Of a stretch of 64,000 bases of DNA, positions 16,718 through 26,601 are shown one piece after another. The notes below the pieces were generated by a model, which saw only the letters and a list, made by a program, of their open reading frames with translations, was not told the origin of the DNA and ran no database searches. The position numbers were made by a program, and so were the translations under genes. The stretch spans positions 225,270-289,269 of the forward strand of contig NZ_LT797710.1 of the NCBI RefSeq assembly GCF_900009135.1, given 5' to 3'. The stretch is from Planktothrix sp. PCC 11201. Its GTDB lineage: Bacteria; Cyanobacteriota; Cyanobacteriia; Cyanobacteriales; Microcoleaceae. Within the stretch, counting starts at the first letter, position 1. Each line of letters begins with the position of its first letter.

Positions 16718-17980
16718 TTGTCTCAAGTTTTGACAACTTCAACCTTTCCCGCCCGCACTTTTAAGTTAAACAATGGTTTAACGGTGATTCATCAGCAGAT
16801 GACCGCCACCCCGGTTGTGGTTGTGGATGTTTGGGTTAGGGCGGGTGCCATTTACGAACCGGATATGTGGTCGGGGATGGCACATTTTTTGGAACACATG
16901 ATTTTTAAAGGCACAGATTGGATTGGGCCGGGGATGTTCGATCAAGTGATTGAAAGTTGCGGGGGTGTCGCCAATGCTGCAACCAGCCATGATTATGCCC
17001 ATTTTTATATTACAACCGCCGTTCAGTATTTAGAGGAAACCTTAAACGCCCTGGGGGAGTTGCTGCTCCATGCCACGATTCCCGATGGTGAATTTAATCG
17101 AGAACGGGATGTGGTTTTGGAAGAAATTCGTCAGGCGACTGATGATCCCGATTGGCTGAGTTTCCAGGTTTTAATGGAAACGGTATATGAACGTCATCCC
17201 TACGGTCGTTCTGTTTTGGGAACAGAAGCCAAATTAATGGAGCGAGCACCCCATGAAATGCGACGGTTCCATCAATGTCGCTACCAACCGGACAATATGG
17301 CTGTGGTGATGATTGGGGATGTGGCAGAACAACAAGCCCTAGATTTGGTAAATCAGGCTTTTGGGAATTTTTTACCCCCAACCACTTACACCCATCTTTA
17401 TGAAGTGGTGCAGCCCCGAATTCGGGGAATTCATCGTCGGGAACTGCGTTTACCTTATGTTGAAGAAGCCCGTTTAACCTTGGCTTGGACGGGGCCAGGG
17501 GTAGAGCAATTAAGACAGGCCTATGGACTCGATTTACTCTCCTCGGTGATTGCTTCGGGAAGAACCTCTCGATTAGTCCAAAAACTGCGGGAAAAACTGC
17601 AACTTGTCCATGATATTTGTAGCGACTTTTCCTTACAACAAGAGTCTAGTTTGTTTACAATTAGTGCTTTATTAGAACCTAAAAATTTAGAGAAAGTAGA
17701 AGATTTGATCTGTGAAGAAATTAATCAGTTAATGAACGAGCCGATTTCAGAATCAGAACTGAGGAGAAGTCAAAGGTTTCTCTGTAATGACTATTCCTTT
17801 TCAACGGAGACCCCCGGACAATTAGCGGGACTATATGGATACTATTTTACAGTAGCAGAACCTCAGATATCGGTAACCTATCCGACTCAAATTAAATCCT
17901 TTGAACCCTTAGAATTGCAAGCTATTTTGCAGGAACTGCTAAATTTAGAAAATTATGCGGTAATGGTGGTTAAACCCTAG
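16718..17980 (+). CDS. M16 family zinc metallopeptidase
   Basis: A 420-residue M16 (pitrilysin/processing peptidase) family member. The inverted zinc motif HFLEH is at residues 56-60, and the distal Glu is in EFNRERDVVLEEI. The second half-domain carries the conserved RPYVEEA-like segment (LPYVEEARLTLAW), ASGRTSRLVQKLREK and the R/Y pair region near VHDICSDF. No signal peptide is seen. Cyanobacteria often have two such genes side by side, one of them inactive; only one, with all zinc ligands, is present here. The likely start is TTG at 16718; no ATG fits. Role is probably peptide or signal-peptide degradation. Confidence 0.85.
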   Translation: MSQVLTTSTFPARTFKLNNGLTVIHQQMTATPVVVVDVWVRAGAIYEPDMWSGMAHFLEHMIFKGTDWIGPGMFDQVIESCGGVANAATSHDYAHFYITTAVQYLEETLNALGELLLHATIPDGEFNRERDVVLEEIRQATDDPDWLSFQVLMETVYERHPYGRSVLGTEAKLMERAPHEMRRFHQCRYQPDNMAVVMIGDVAEQQALDLVNQAFGNFLPPTTYTHLYEVVQPRIRGIHRRELRLPYVEEARLTLAWTGPGVEQLRQAYGLDLLSSVIASGRTSRLVQKLREKLQLVHDICSDFSLQQESSLFTISALLEPKNLEKVEDLICEEINQLMNEPISESELRRSQRFLCNDYSFSTETPGQLAGLYGYYFTVAEPQISVTYPTQIKSFEPLELQAILQELLNLENYAVMVVKP

Positions 17981-18031
17981 GATTTAAGGATTAATACAAG
18001 GATTCTGTTCATCCTTAAATCCTGAGCGGGT

Positions 18032-18343
18032 CTACCATTTCAACAAATTAAATTCTTCCATATCTATAGTATCTCGGTTGCGATAAATAGCCAGAACAAT
18101 TGCTAAACCTACAGCCGCTTCCGCCGCAGCTACGGTAATCACAAAAACAGTGAAGACTTGACCCCTAATATTAGCCGAATCCGAAAAGTTAGAAAATGCC
18201 ATGAGGTTCAAGTTGACGGCATTCAATAATAATTCAATCGACATCAAAACCCTAACAGCATTACGGCTGGTAATTAACCCATAGATACCAATGCAGAAAA
18301 GAGCCGCTGCTATTAATAAAAAATACTCCAGTTGTAATTGCAT
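18032..18343 (-). CDS. ndhE: NAD(P)H-quinone oxidoreductase subunit 4L
   Basis: A 103-residue NDH-1 membrane subunit (NuoK homologue) with three spans. The conserved glutamates for proton transfer are visible in [14 protein letters not shown] and in [10 protein letters not shown]. It is last in ndhA-I-G-E. The gap to ndhG is filled by tandem heptamer and CCCCTGCT repeats. Confidence 0.96.
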   Translation of the reverse strand: MQLQLEYFLLIAAALFCIGIYGLITSRNAVRVLMSIELLLNAVNLNLMAFSNFSDSANIRGQVFTVFVITVAAAEAAVGLAIVLAIYRNRDTIDMEEFNLLKW

Positions 18344-18383
18344 AACTCTCTATTTTTCTCCGATTTTATTTTAATTCAAAAGT

Positions 18384-18480
18384 AGGGAATGGGGAATGGG
18401 GAATGGGGAATAGGGAATGGGGAATAGAAAGAGTTTACATCCCCCTGCTCCCCCTGCTCCCCCTGCTCCCCTACTCCCCC
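18384..18480. repeat. Tandem repeats between ndhG and ndhE
   Basis: A GGGAATG/GGGAATA heptamer array (18384-18426) is followed by four CCCCCTGCT units (about 18440-18480) that run into the ndhG stop codon. The repeats thus form the last two codons and stop of ndhG. Confidence 0.8.
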
Positions 18481-19091
18481 TTTTGAGGGCGATCACTTGC
18501 CACTGAAATCAACTCCCGGGGACGTTCCTGTAGCGTTAAAACCGGAGGCTCACTTTTTTGGGTGGGTAAAAGATCAGAAATATAATCCCGACGGGCAAGA
18601 ATAATTGCCCCCACCATCGCCATTAATAAAAATACCGAGGCTAACTCAAACGGTAACAGGAAATCACTAAAAAAGTGCTGTCCAATTAAGGTCACCGAAC
18701 CGCCCACGGGTTCAACAATCGGAGTAATTAACCAAGAAGTCGATAAGACCATGGTTCCTAGGAGGGCAAATAATCCCCCACAGACAATGGCGGTTGCCCC
18801 CTTTCGCAGCCAGTTTCCAGGAAGTTCTTTAAAGGTTTCTCTCTTGTTAACTAACATAATCCCAAATAGGATTAGAACATTCACCGAACCCACATAAATT
18901 AAAACCTGGGCGGCGGCTACAAAATCAGCATTGAGCAGAATATATAATCCAGCAATACTAATAAATGTACCCCCGAGTAAAAACGCAGAATAGACAATAT
19001 TCTTGAGCAGCACCACACCTAAAGCTGTCCCAATCATGATCACAGCTAATAAGCCAAAGGCAACAATTTGAACCCCTTCCGCTAAATTCAC
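18471..19091 (-). CDS. ndhG: NAD(P)H-quinone oxidoreductase subunit 6
   Basis: A 206-residue NDH-1 membrane subunit (NuoJ homologue) with five predicted spans. The N-terminus MNLAEGVQIVAFGLLAVIMI and the motif DFVAAAQVLIYVGSVNVLILF are characteristic. The C-terminal 35 residues are soluble and variable, and its last codons come from a CCCCCTGCT repeat. It follows ndhI after a 97-bp gap with ATCAGT repeats. Confidence 0.95.
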   Translation of the reverse strand: MNLAEGVQIVAFGLLAVIMIGTALGVVLLKNIVYSAFLLGGTFISIAGLYILLNADFVAAAQVLIYVGSVNVLILFGIMLVNKRETFKELPGNWLRKGATAIVCGGLFALLGTMVLSTSWLITPIVEPVGGSVTLIGQHFFSDFLLPFELASVFLLMAMVGAIILARRDYISDLLPTQKSEPPVLTLQERPRELISVASDRPQKGE

Positions 19092-19101
19092 AATTTCATC
19101 C

Positions 19102-19153
19102 TTATCAGTAATCAGTTTAATCAGTTATCAGTCATCAGTCATCAGTTATCAGT
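19102..19153. repeat. ATCAGT repeats between ndhI and ndhG
   Basis: About six units of TTATCAGT, TCATCAGT and TAATCAGT occupy the upstream region of ndhG, inside what is normally a compact operon. No gene lies here. Confidence 0.7.
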
Positions 19154-19188
19154 GGTTGGATGCGTGGCTTGCACCTGAAACGCTAGCG

Positions 19189-19785
19189 TTACTCCTGATT
19201 GCCTTTTGACTTTTGTTCAATAATCGATTCTGGGCGTAACCCGGGTCGAACCGCCGTTTCCGGTAAATCATGGGGGTCAATTTCCCCGGCTGGCAGGTAA
19301 GCGAACTCCCTCAACGGTGTGACCATGGGATCATTCGTCACCTTATAGGGCAAACGTCCGAGGGCCACGTTGTCATAATTCAACTCATGACGGTCATAGG
19401 CCGCTAGTTCATATTCCTCCGTCATCGAGAGGCAATTGGTAGGGCAGTATTCCACACAGTTTCCACAGAAAATACAGACCCCAAAATCAATACTGTAGTG
19501 TTTAAGCTGCTTTTTCTTGGTTTCCTTATTATAGTTCCAATCGACAACGGGCAAATTGATCGGACAGACACGAACACAAACCTCGCAGGAGATACATTTA
19601 TCAAATTCAAAATGAATCCGCCCCCGAAACCGTTCAGAAGGAATCAATTTTTCGTAAGGGTACTGAACCGTAATGGGGCGACGACGCATATGGTCAAAGG
19701 TAACCCCAAGCCCCTGGCCGATATATTTTGCAGATTGAAAGGTTTCCTTCGCGTAATCGGTAACTTGGTTCAGAAACTTGAGCAT
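19189..19785 (-). CDS. ndhI: NAD(P)H-quinone oxidoreductase subunit I
   Basis: A 198-residue peripheral arm subunit with two [4Fe-4S] clusters, bound by [12 protein letters not shown] and [12 protein letters not shown]. The N-terminal helix [16 protein letters not shown] anchors it to the membrane arm. The ATG at 19785 with GGAG upstream is preferred over an in-frame codon at 19800. It lies between ndhA and ndhG in the standard order. Confidence 0.96.
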   Translation of the reverse strand: MLKFLNQVTDYAKETFQSAKYIGQGLGVTFDHMRRRPITVQYPYEKLIPSERFRGRIHFEFDKCISCEVCVRVCPINLPVVDWNYNKETKKKQLKHYSIDFGVCIFCGNCVEYCPTNCLSMTEEYELAAYDRHELNYDNVALGRLPYKVTNDPMVTPLREFAYLPAGEIDPHDLPETAVRPGLRPESIIEQKSKGNQE

Positions 19786-19804
19786 GATGTCTCCCTCCAA
19801 CAGC

Positions 19805-19957
19805 TATCAGTAAACATTAATTAGTTATCAGTAAAGAAAAAAATCAGTTTTAAGTCATCTGTAATCAGCATTTCAGACTCAGTTGGTAATCAGTAGCTTT
19901 CAAATTAAAATCTTACACTGAATAACTGATAACTGATAACTGATCACTGATAACTGC
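19805..19957. repeat. ATCAGT-type repeats between ndhA and ndhI
   Basis: Two clusters of TTATCAGT, TAATCAGC and AACTGATAACTG units fill the 180-bp gap. ATAACTGATAACTGATAACTG at 19920-19940 and TTATCAGTAAACATTAATTAG at the left can pair as inverted repeats. No gene is present. Confidence 0.7.
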
Positions 19958-19965
19958 TACCCACC

Positions 19966-21084
19966 TTATCCGCCAAAAGCAACGGGAAAAGCCAGCTTGA
20001 GTGCCGCCGTTAATAGTAAATTGACCAAGCCAATGGGTAATAGGAATTTCCAGCCTAGATTTAACAATTGGTCAATCCGTACCCGAGGTAATGTCCACCG
20101 TAGTAGAACCGCCGTAAAGACCAACAGATAGGCTTTGAGAACCGTCATGGTGATACCTAACATCGCCAAAATCACCTGTAACCAGGGTGTGGTTTCACTC
20201 AATCCCAAGACTCGGACAACTACATCTACCGGAATCGGGAAATCCCAACCCCCCAAATATAAGACTGCCACAATCAAAGCCGACAGTACCAAGTTGACAT
20301 AGGATGCTAAATAATACAGAGCAAACTTCATCCCCGAATATTCGGTCTGATAACCAGCCACCAGTTCTTCCTCGGCCTCGGGTAAGTCAAAGGGCAAGCG
20401 CTCACACTCGGCTAGGGCCGCAATCCAGAAGATTAGGAAGCCCACGGGTTGACGCCAGATATTCCACCCCAGAATGCCATAGCCAGACTGCTGATTCACG
20501 ATATCCAAGGTACTCATACTATTGGAAATCATCACCACGGCTAGAACTGCTAAGGCTAGGGGAATTTCATAGCTAATCGATTGGGCGACGGCTCGTAACC
20601 CTCCCAATAAAGAATATTTATTATTGGAGGCATAACCGGACATTAACAACCCAATCGGTTGAATACTTGAAAGGGCAATCCAGAGAAAAATGGCGGTACT
20701 GAGATCCGTAATCACCATGTTTTGTCCAAAGGGGACAATTAAATAGGACAAAAACACGGGAATGGACACAATAACAGGCCCCAAGGTAAATAACCAGGGG
20801 TCTGCATTAAAGGGAATCGTATCTTCTTTGAACAGTAATTTCAAACCATCGGCTAAAGGGGCTAAGATTCCCATTGGGCCCATATACTCAGGGCCAATAC
20901 GCTGCTGGGCGGCGGCGGAAATTTTCCGTTCTAGCCATACCGTTCCTAAAACACCAACGGTGGCAGACACAATCATTAATCCCATGGGCAGAGGCAGCCA
21001 AAACAATTTGGCAATCTCTAAGGGTAGGCCCAGACCTGTGAGGCCTTCTACAAAACTTGCTTGTAAGTCAATTCCTGGGTTCAT
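19966..21084 (-). CDS. ndhA: NAD(P)H-quinone oxidoreductase subunit 1
   Basis: A 372-residue NDH-1 membrane subunit (NuoH homologue) with about eight spans, forming the entry to the quinone site. Conserved blocks are [36 protein letters not shown] and [21 protein letters not shown]. First gene of ndhA-I-G-E. Upstream there is a short ATCAGT repeat (21085-21123) and then the gltA region. Confidence 0.96.
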   Translation of the reverse strand: MNPGIDLQASFVEGLTGLGLPLEIAKLFWLPLPMGLMIVSATVGVLGTVWLERKISAAAQQRIGPEYMGPMGILAPLADGLKLLFKEDTIPFNADPWLFTLGPVIVSIPVFLSYLIVPFGQNMVITDLSTAIFLWIALSSIQPIGLLMSGYASNNKYSLLGGLRAVAQSISYEIPLALAVLAVVMISNSMSTLDIVNQQSGYGILGWNIWRQPVGFLIFWIAALAECERLPFDLPEAEEELVAGYQTEYSGMKFALYYLASYVNLVLSALIVAVLYLGGWDFPIPVDVVVRVLGLSETTPWLQVILAMLGITMTVLKAYLLVFTAVLLRWTLPRVRIDQLLNLGWKFLLPIGLVNLLLTAALKLAFPVAFGG

Positions 21085-21231
21085 GGAATCAGTAATCAGT
21101 AATCAGTCATCAGTCATCAGTGTAGAACTGATCACTAATTTTTTGCCGTAAACCAGTATAGCGTTTGACTGCTCTCAAAACTTTAGGGTCATAGTGTGAA
21201 AATTCACCTGGAATGCGGCTGTAAAAATGCT

Positions 21232-22404
21232 TTACAGGGTTTCTCCTTCTAGGTTAATGGCGCAGTTGCGTTCATGAATGGGAATATAGGTTTCATTATG
21301 GGAACCGGTATAAATTTGAGTCGGACGGAAGATCCGGTTTTTGGTGAGTTGTTCTTTCCAGTGGGCTAACCAACCCGAAACCCTGGCGATCGCAAAAATC
21401 GGGGTAAATAGATCGGAGGGAATGTTTAATTTGCGGTAAACCAGACCGGAATAGAAATCAACGTTAGGATAAATGCCTTTTTGCCCTAAACGATCAGCAA
21501 CTACCCGTTCTAATTCCAAAGCAATTTCATAATATTCATCATGACCAAATTTCTCAAATAGTTGCTCTCCCAATTCTTGCAAAATGGTAGCCCGGGGATC
21601 TTTAACTTTATAAACCCGATGTCCAAATCCCATGATTTTTGATTTTGTAGCAATCAGATGATCCACATAGGGGCCAACATTTTCCACCGACCCAATTTCT
21701 TCTAACATGGTCAAAACTTCTTCATTCGCTCCTCCGTGCAATGGCCCGGCTAAGGTTCCTACAGCAGAAGCCACCACCGCATAGGGATCGGTGAGGGTGG
21801 AGGCCGTCACCATGGCTGAGAATGTGGAAGCGTTAATAGTATGTTCCGCATGCAGGGTGAGACAAATATCAAAGACCCGTGCCGCGATCGGATCGGGTTC
21901 GCGCTCATTTAACATATAGAGAAAGTTGGCGGAATAATCCAAATCATCCCGGGGTTGTACGGGATCGTTACCCTTTCGCATCAATTGGAAGGCTGCAACC
22001 ATTGTCGGAATTTTAGCGATTAACCGAACAACGGCTTCTCGAATATATTCGGGATTATCCAAAGCCCGACGAGAATAGAATAGTCCTAAAGCCGCCGCCG
22101 AAGTTTGTAAGGCGTCCATGGGATGTCCGGTTTCGGGGAAACATTTCATCATGTCCCGAATTCGATATTTAATCCGTCGATGATAGCGAATTTCATGTTC
22201 AAATTCGACTAATTCATCTTTGGTGGGGAGTTTTCCCCAGATCAGTAAATAGGAAGTTTCCAGAAAGGTACTCTGGTTCGCCAGTTGTTCAATACCAATT
22301 CCTCGGTACTCTAATATGCCTTTTTGTCCATCAACGTAGCTAATACTGGATAAGGTGACCGGAACCCCCTCAAGACCGGGTTTGAATTCACTAACGGTAG
22401 TCAT
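21232..22404 (-). CDS. gltA: Citrate synthase
   Basis: A 390-residue citrate synthase that condenses acetyl-CoA with oxaloacetate. Catalytic residues are seen in AEHTINASTFSA (His), GPLHGGANE (His) and RVYKVKDPR with the preceding MGFGH; the catalytic Asp is in NVDFYSGLVYR. The ATG at 22404 (MTTVSEFKPGLEGV) gives the usual N-terminus; an upstream start at 22437 adds a His/Thr-rich leader and is unlikely. Immediately upstream is ndhA's neighbour sixA on the same strand, after a 120-bp gap. Confidence 0.95.
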   Translation of the reverse strand: MTTVSEFKPGLEGVPVTLSSISYVDGQKGILEYRGIGIEQLANQSTFLETSYLLIWGKLPTKDELVEFEHEIRYHRRIKYRIRDMMKCFPETGHPMDALQTSAAALGLFYSRRALDNPEYIREAVVRLIAKIPTMVAAFQLMRKGNDPVQPRDDLDYSANFLYMLNEREPDPIAARVFDICLTLHAEHTINASTFSAMVTASTLTDPYAVVASAVGTLAGPLHGGANEEVLTMLEEIGSVENVGPYVDHLIATKSKIMGFGHRVYKVKDPRATILQELGEQLFEKFGHDEYYEIALELERVVADRLGQKGIYPNVDFYSGLVYRKLNIPSDLFTPIFAIARVSGWLAHWKEQLTKNRIFRPTQIYTGSHNETYIPIHERNCAINLEGETL

Positions 22405-22524
22405 AGAAGTTTGTGTATGTGTGTGGATATTTATCAAGCTACATTACCAGAGCAATTGATAGTGTTTTCGTTTTGACAGGATTTTGTTATCTCTTTCTGA
22501 CACTCATGCAATACCCTCGGCGCT

Positions 22525-23019
22525 TTAATTTAACAAAAATTTGGGGGGAGTCAGCCAGAACAGTTGACTATTCCCCATCGGGTGGGTGGCGGGCAGGGTA
22601 ATTCCCATAATTCCGGCTTTTTTGACCATCAGGGATGCTTTAGGCTGTCCCCAAATCAATAATTCCGCCCAATATCCTAAATCGGGTTGATGTCCCACTA
22701 AGGCTAAACTTTTACCCCCCGTTAACTGCCAAGTTTTGTACCAAGAGATCCAATCCTCAATCTTGCCATCGGGAGCTAAGGGGGCAAATTCCTCTAGGTT
22801 AGGGGATAATCCTACGGCTTTGAGGATGTCTGCGGTTTGACGGGCGCGAATTAGGGGACTGGTGAGAATTTGATCAAATTGTAAGTTGAGTTGTTTCAAG
22901 CGAGTTGCCACTTGGCGGGTTTTGCGATCGCCTTCTTGGGTCAAAGGACGTTGATCATCATTTTCATAGGTTCCCCGTTCTGCTGCAATGCCATGACGAA
23001 TCAAATATAAATTAGTCAT
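22525..23019 (-). CDS. sixA: Phosphohistidine phosphatase SixA-type
   Basis: A 164-residue histidine phosphatase with the LIRHG motif (catalytic His 9) and the second catalytic His in LVGHQPDLG; Arg in SPLIRARQTA binds phosphate. SixA dephosphorylates phosphohistidine, for instance in HPt domains or PTS-type proteins. The protein lacks a signal peptide and is of normal length. It precedes gltA on the same strand but with a gap large enough for a separate promoter. Confidence 0.88.
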   Translation of the reverse strand: MTNLYLIRHGIAAERGTYENDDQRPLTQEGDRKTRQVATRLKQLNLQFDQILTSPLIRARQTADILKAVGLSPNLEEFAPLAPDGKIEDWISWYKTWQLTGGKSLALVGHQPDLGYWAELLIWGQPKASLMVKKAGIMGITLPATHPMGNSQLFWLTPPKFLLN

Positions 23020-23244
23020 AAGAAAAAATATATTCCTGTTGATAGCTTTATATACTAAGATTTTAAGGGTTTTATCTTGAAACCTCTGAAAATTAGTTAG
23101 GTTACATTTGTAGTCTTTTTCTTGACTTTTTATTGAAACTATGCGTCTATAATGCTGATCTTCAGGTTAGATCGGTGGATATTTTTAGGTGCAGCTTAAT
23201 CGATCTCAATTCTACAATTCATTTCGGTGTGAAGGAGTAATCTC

Positions 23245-24243
23245 GTGGCTCAGTATAGTCCTATCCTGCGACAACAAAAAATCGCCCTCTTTGCTCTTGT
23301 AGCGGCGACTACAAGTTTTGTGATGGGTGTGATATTACCATTTAATCTGCGTGTTGAACGCGCCAGTAAACAGGGTATTGCTGCGGTTTCTTCACCACCC
23401 CAAAGGAGGATTTCTCAAGGATCTGAAAAAGCTCAAGATACTGCTTCGGTGCAGACAACTGCTCCCGAGATATCCAGGTCGGACTTAAATCCGAAAGAGG
23501 CGATCTCCCAAGGTGTGGAGAGCCTGGAAAAGACCTTAGCACAACTAGAAACTCAACGCTTTAACTATACCATTCCTGAACAGTTTCAAGGGAAAACCGT
23601 TAAACAAGTGAGTCTTTCTGGGGAACAAAAAGTAATTGCCTTTACCTTTGATGATGGCCCCTGGCCCAAGAGTACCCGACAAGTTTTAGATATTCTCAAA
23701 GATAATAATATTAAAGCTACTTTCTTTTGGGTGGGTTATGCTCTAAAAAATCAGAAGGATATTGGCAAGGAAGTGGTTAACGAAGGTCATGTTATTGCTA
23801 ACCATTCCTGGAGTCATCGCTACCAAAAATATAGTGCAGCCGGAGCCACGGAGGAAATTGAAAGCAACAATAAATTAATTGAAGAAGTAACTGGGGTTGA
23901 AAGTCCCTTATTTCGACCCCCCGGGGGAGTTTTGGATAATGGGTTAGTTGACTATGCGTTGAAGCAGAATCATGTGAATATCATGTGGTCAGTGGATTCT
24001 CAGGACTGGAAATCTTCATCGGACAAAATTATTGATAATGTTTTAAAACAGGCTAAATCCGGTGGCATTATTTTAATGCACGATGGGGGAGGAAATCGTT
24101 CGGAAACGGTAAAAGCATTACCCATTGTAATCAAAAAACTCAAAGAGCAGGGTTATACTTTTGTCACAGTTCCTGAACTATTAAAACTCGCCGATCAAAA
24201 ACCGGTTGAACCATCTCAACCGACCGATAGCAGTCAACCTTAA
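23245..24243 (+). CDS. Polysaccharide deacetylase (NodB homology domain)
   Basis: A 332-residue exported or membrane-anchored deacetylase. A signal-anchor (about 12-32, IALFALVAATTSFVMGVILP) and a Ser/Gln-rich linker precede the catalytic domain, with TFDDGPWP (about 134), zinc ligands in NHSWSH (about 186), RPPGG, the VDSQDW motif and LMHDGGG. It deacetylates cell-wall or exopolysaccharide amino sugars. The GTG at 23245 with AAGGAG upstream is the start. The C-terminal tail is rich in Pro/Ser/Gln. Confidence 0.9.
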   Translation: MAQYSPILRQQKIALFALVAATTSFVMGVILPFNLRVERASKQGIAAVSSPPQRRISQGSEKAQDTASVQTTAPEISRSDLNPKEAISQGVESLEKTLAQLETQRFNYTIPEQFQGKTVKQVSLSGEQKVIAFTFDDGPWPKSTRQVLDILKDNNIKATFFWVGYALKNQKDIGKEVVNEGHVIANHSWSHRYQKYSAAGATEEIESNNKLIEEVTGVESPLFRPPGGVLDNGLVDYALKQNHVNIMWSVDSQDWKSSSDKIIDNVLKQAKSGGIILMHDGGGNRSETVKALPIVIKKLKEQGYTFVTVPELLKLADQKPVEPSQPTDSSQP

Positions 24244-24282
24244 ATCCATAATTAATCTAGGATTAGTGACAACGGAAAGTTC

Positions 24283-24343
24283 GTAGGGGCGGGTTCATCG
24301 AGATTTAGGTGATTAACAAAGATCTCAATAAACCCGCCCCTAC
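24283..24343. mobile_element. MITE-like hairpin with GTAGGGGCGGGTT ends
   Basis: GTAGGGGCGGGTT at 24283-24295 is exactly complemented by AACCCGCCCCTAC at 24331-24343, making a 61-bp element. The same ends bound the two copies at 26698-26873 and 26887-27063. Because it follows a gene end it may also act as a terminator. Confidence 0.7.
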
Positions 24344-24375
24344 AGGTTAATTAGTTAATTTAGGAGTTTAAGGTT

Positions 24376-24867
24376 GTGATTATTTCTAATAGTTTGGAAC
24401 CGAAATTAACGGAAAATAAACCTCAGTTTCAGGATAGTTTTTTAATTACAATTGCGCCTCTTTTATTAGAGGAAATTTATACTTTAGCCGATGATCAAAG
24501 AAATGGGGCCATTGTGGTGATGAGTGGAATGGTGAGAAATCAAACCAATGGTCAGCCCGTAGAATCTTTAGAATATCAAGCCTATCAACCGATGGCGATA
24601 AGGGTATTTGAAAAAATTGCCACAGATATTCGCACTTCCTGGTCAGATGTGACCCGTGTGGTGATTCATCATCGTATTGGACGGTTAAGAATTGGTGAAA
24701 TTAGTGTTTTAATTGCAGTGGGTTGTCCTCACCGTCGAGAAGCCTTTGAAGCCTGTCAATATGCGATTGATACCTTAAAGCATACAGCACCGATTTGGAA
24801 AAAAGAACATGGGAAAGATGGTTCAAGTAGTTGGGTGAGTATTGGGGCTTGTGAAACCAATTGTTAA
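24376..24867 (+). CDS. moaE: Molybdopterin synthase catalytic subunit
   Basis: MoaE transfers sulfur from MoaD to precursor Z, making molybdopterin for the molybdenum cofactor. The 163-residue protein has MSGMVRNQTNGQPVESLEYQ, VVIHHRIGRLRIGE and the catalytic Lys pair in PIWKKEHGKDGSSSWV. GTG start at 24376. The partner moaD is not adjacent. A repeat element lies just upstream. Confidence 0.93.
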   Translation: MIISNSLEPKLTENKPQFQDSFLITIAPLLLEEIYTLADDQRNGAIVVMSGMVRNQTNGQPVESLEYQAYQPMAIRVFEKIATDIRTSWSDVTRVVIHHRIGRLRIGEISVLIAVGCPHRREAFEACQYAIDTLKHTAPIWKKEHGKDGSSSWVSIGACETNC

Positions 24868-25059
24868 TCTCAATAGCAGGGAATAGGGAAAAGGGAACAG
24901 GAGGAAAAAGAAAATAGGGAATAGGGGATAGAAAAAAGTGATTAGCCATTAGTAAAAAAAGTTATTACAGAAACCTAGTTTAGTGGGATTTCTTGATACA
25001 AGCAGAACCACTTACGGCTATAATTAAATCAGCATTGTCATCTATCCATAGGCTTAAAC

Positions 25060-26601
25060 ATGAGTAAATGCCTTAACCCCGGTTGTTCACAAATTAACTC
25101 TAAAACAGCCTTTTGTCAAAAGTGTGGTTCTAAATTACTGTTAACAGATCGATATCGGGCGTTAGAAATATTAGGACAAGGAGGTTTTGGTCGGACGTTT
25201 CTAGCGGTTGATGAGCAGAAACCTTCTCAACCCTATTGTGTAATTAAACAATTTTTACCGAAAGATCAAGGTACGAATACTCAAGAAAAAGCGGGAGAAC
25301 TTTTTAAACAGGAAGCGATACAATTAGAACATTTAGGCAAACATCAACAAATTCCTGAATTATTCGCCTATTTAATCCAAGATAACCGTCAATATCTAGT
25401 TCAAGAATATATTGAAGGACAAAATTTATTACAAGAATTAGCTCAAACTGGGGCATTTTCAGAAACTAAAATTATTAATCTTTTAGGAGATTTATTGCCT
25501 GTTTTAGCGTTTATTCATCAAAAACAGGTAATTCATCGAGATATTAAACCGGAAAATATTATTAGAAGAAAAAGCGATAATAAATTATTTTTAGTTGATT
25601 TTGGAGCAGCTAAAGCAGCCACCCACACGGCGTTGGCGAGGACAGGAACAGTTATTGGTTCAGCCCAATATACTGCACCCGAACAAGCGATAGGAAAAGC
25701 GACTTTTGCTAGTGATTTATATAGTTTAGGGGTAACTTGTATTCATTTATTAACTAATATTGAACCGTTTGATTTATTTGATAGTAGTGAATGTGATTGG
25801 GTTTGGCGAGATTATTTAACAGTTAAAGTCAATAATACTTTGGGTCAAGTCTTAGATAAACTCTTACAACAGGGAACAAAAAACCGTTTTCAAACGGCTC
25901 AAGAAGTATTAGAAGCATTACAATTAACCGTTAAACCGATATCACCACCAACACCACAATTTACACCGCCACCAACAGTCAAACCAACTCCCCAACCAAC
26001 ACCCCAACCCAATATAGAATTAAAGCCAGCTAAAGGAATTAATTATCGTCAATTAGAACAATTTTTGAAAGCGAGAAAATGGAAAGAAGCTGATGAAGAA
26101 ACGGCCAATAAAATGTTAGAAGTCGCCGGAAGAACAAAGGAAGGATGGTTAAGGGTTGAAGATATTGATAATTTTTCCTGTGAGGATTTACGCACCATTG
26201 ACCAACTTTGGGTAAAATATAGCAATGGACGCTTCGGATTTTCGGTACAGAAGCGCATCTATCAAAGTCTGGGTGGAACCCGGAGTTATGAGGATAAAGT
26301 CTGGGAAGCGTTTGGTGATCAGGTGGGTTGGCGTGTAGGAGGTAGCTGGTTATATTACGAAGATCTAAAATTCAATCAGACAGCACCAGTAGGCTACCTC
26401 CCCTTTCTATCAGGCCGTTTGGGGGTCGGGTGGGGTCGTTATGGGGTGGGTGGGGTTGGTCTCTTCTCTCGCGTCGAGACTTGTTTTCAAACTGCTCAAG
26501 AAGTATTAGAAGCATTACAATTAAAAGTTAAACCAACACCCCAACCCAATACAGAATTAAAGTCAGCTAAATGGTGGGCCTGGAACGGGCGGCTTTGGTG
26601 A
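25060..26601 (+). CDS. Zinc-ribbon Ser/Thr protein kinase with GUN4 domain, altered C-terminus
   Basis: A zinc ribbon (Cys 4, 9, 19, 22) is followed by an Hanks-type kinase: GQGGFG P-loop (39-44), VIKQF Lys, IHRDIKPENII and VDFGAAK. After a Pro-rich linker (about 295-322) a GUN4 domain (about 327-470) includes WKEADEETANKML, IDNFSCEDLRTIDQLW and GRFGFSVQKRIY and ends LFSRVETC. The tail then repeats the linker (FQTAQEVLEALQL, KVKPTPQPN) and stops at TGA 26599. GUN4 domains bind tetrapyrroles in the chlorophyll-synthesis protein; in kinases they are presumed sensors. The catalytic residues look intact. The tail is a recent rearrangement, described in the findings. Confidence 0.88.
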   Translation: MSKCLNPGCSQINSKTAFCQKCGSKLLLTDRYRALEILGQGGFGRTFLAVDEQKPSQPYCVIKQFLPKDQGTNTQEKAGELFKQEAIQLEHLGKHQQIPELFAYLIQDNRQYLVQEYIEGQNLLQELAQTGAFSETKIINLLGDLLPVLAFIHQKQVIHRDIKPENIIRRKSDNKLFLVDFGAAKAATHTALARTGTVIGSAQYTAPEQAIGKATFASDLYSLGVTCIHLLTNIEPFDLFDSSECDWVWRDYLTVKVNNTLGQVLDKLLQQGTKNRFQTAQEVLEALQLTVKPISPPTPQFTPPPTVKPTPQPTPQPNIELKPAKGINYRQLEQFLKARKWKEADEETANKMLEVAGRTKEGWLRVEDIDNFSCEDLRTIDQLWVKYSNGRFGFSVQKRIYQSLGGTRSYEDKVWEAFGDQVGWRVGGSWLYYEDLKFNQTAPVGYLPFLSGRLGVGWGRYGVGGVGLFSRVETCFQTAQEVLEALQLKVKPTPQPNTELKSAKWWAWNGRLW

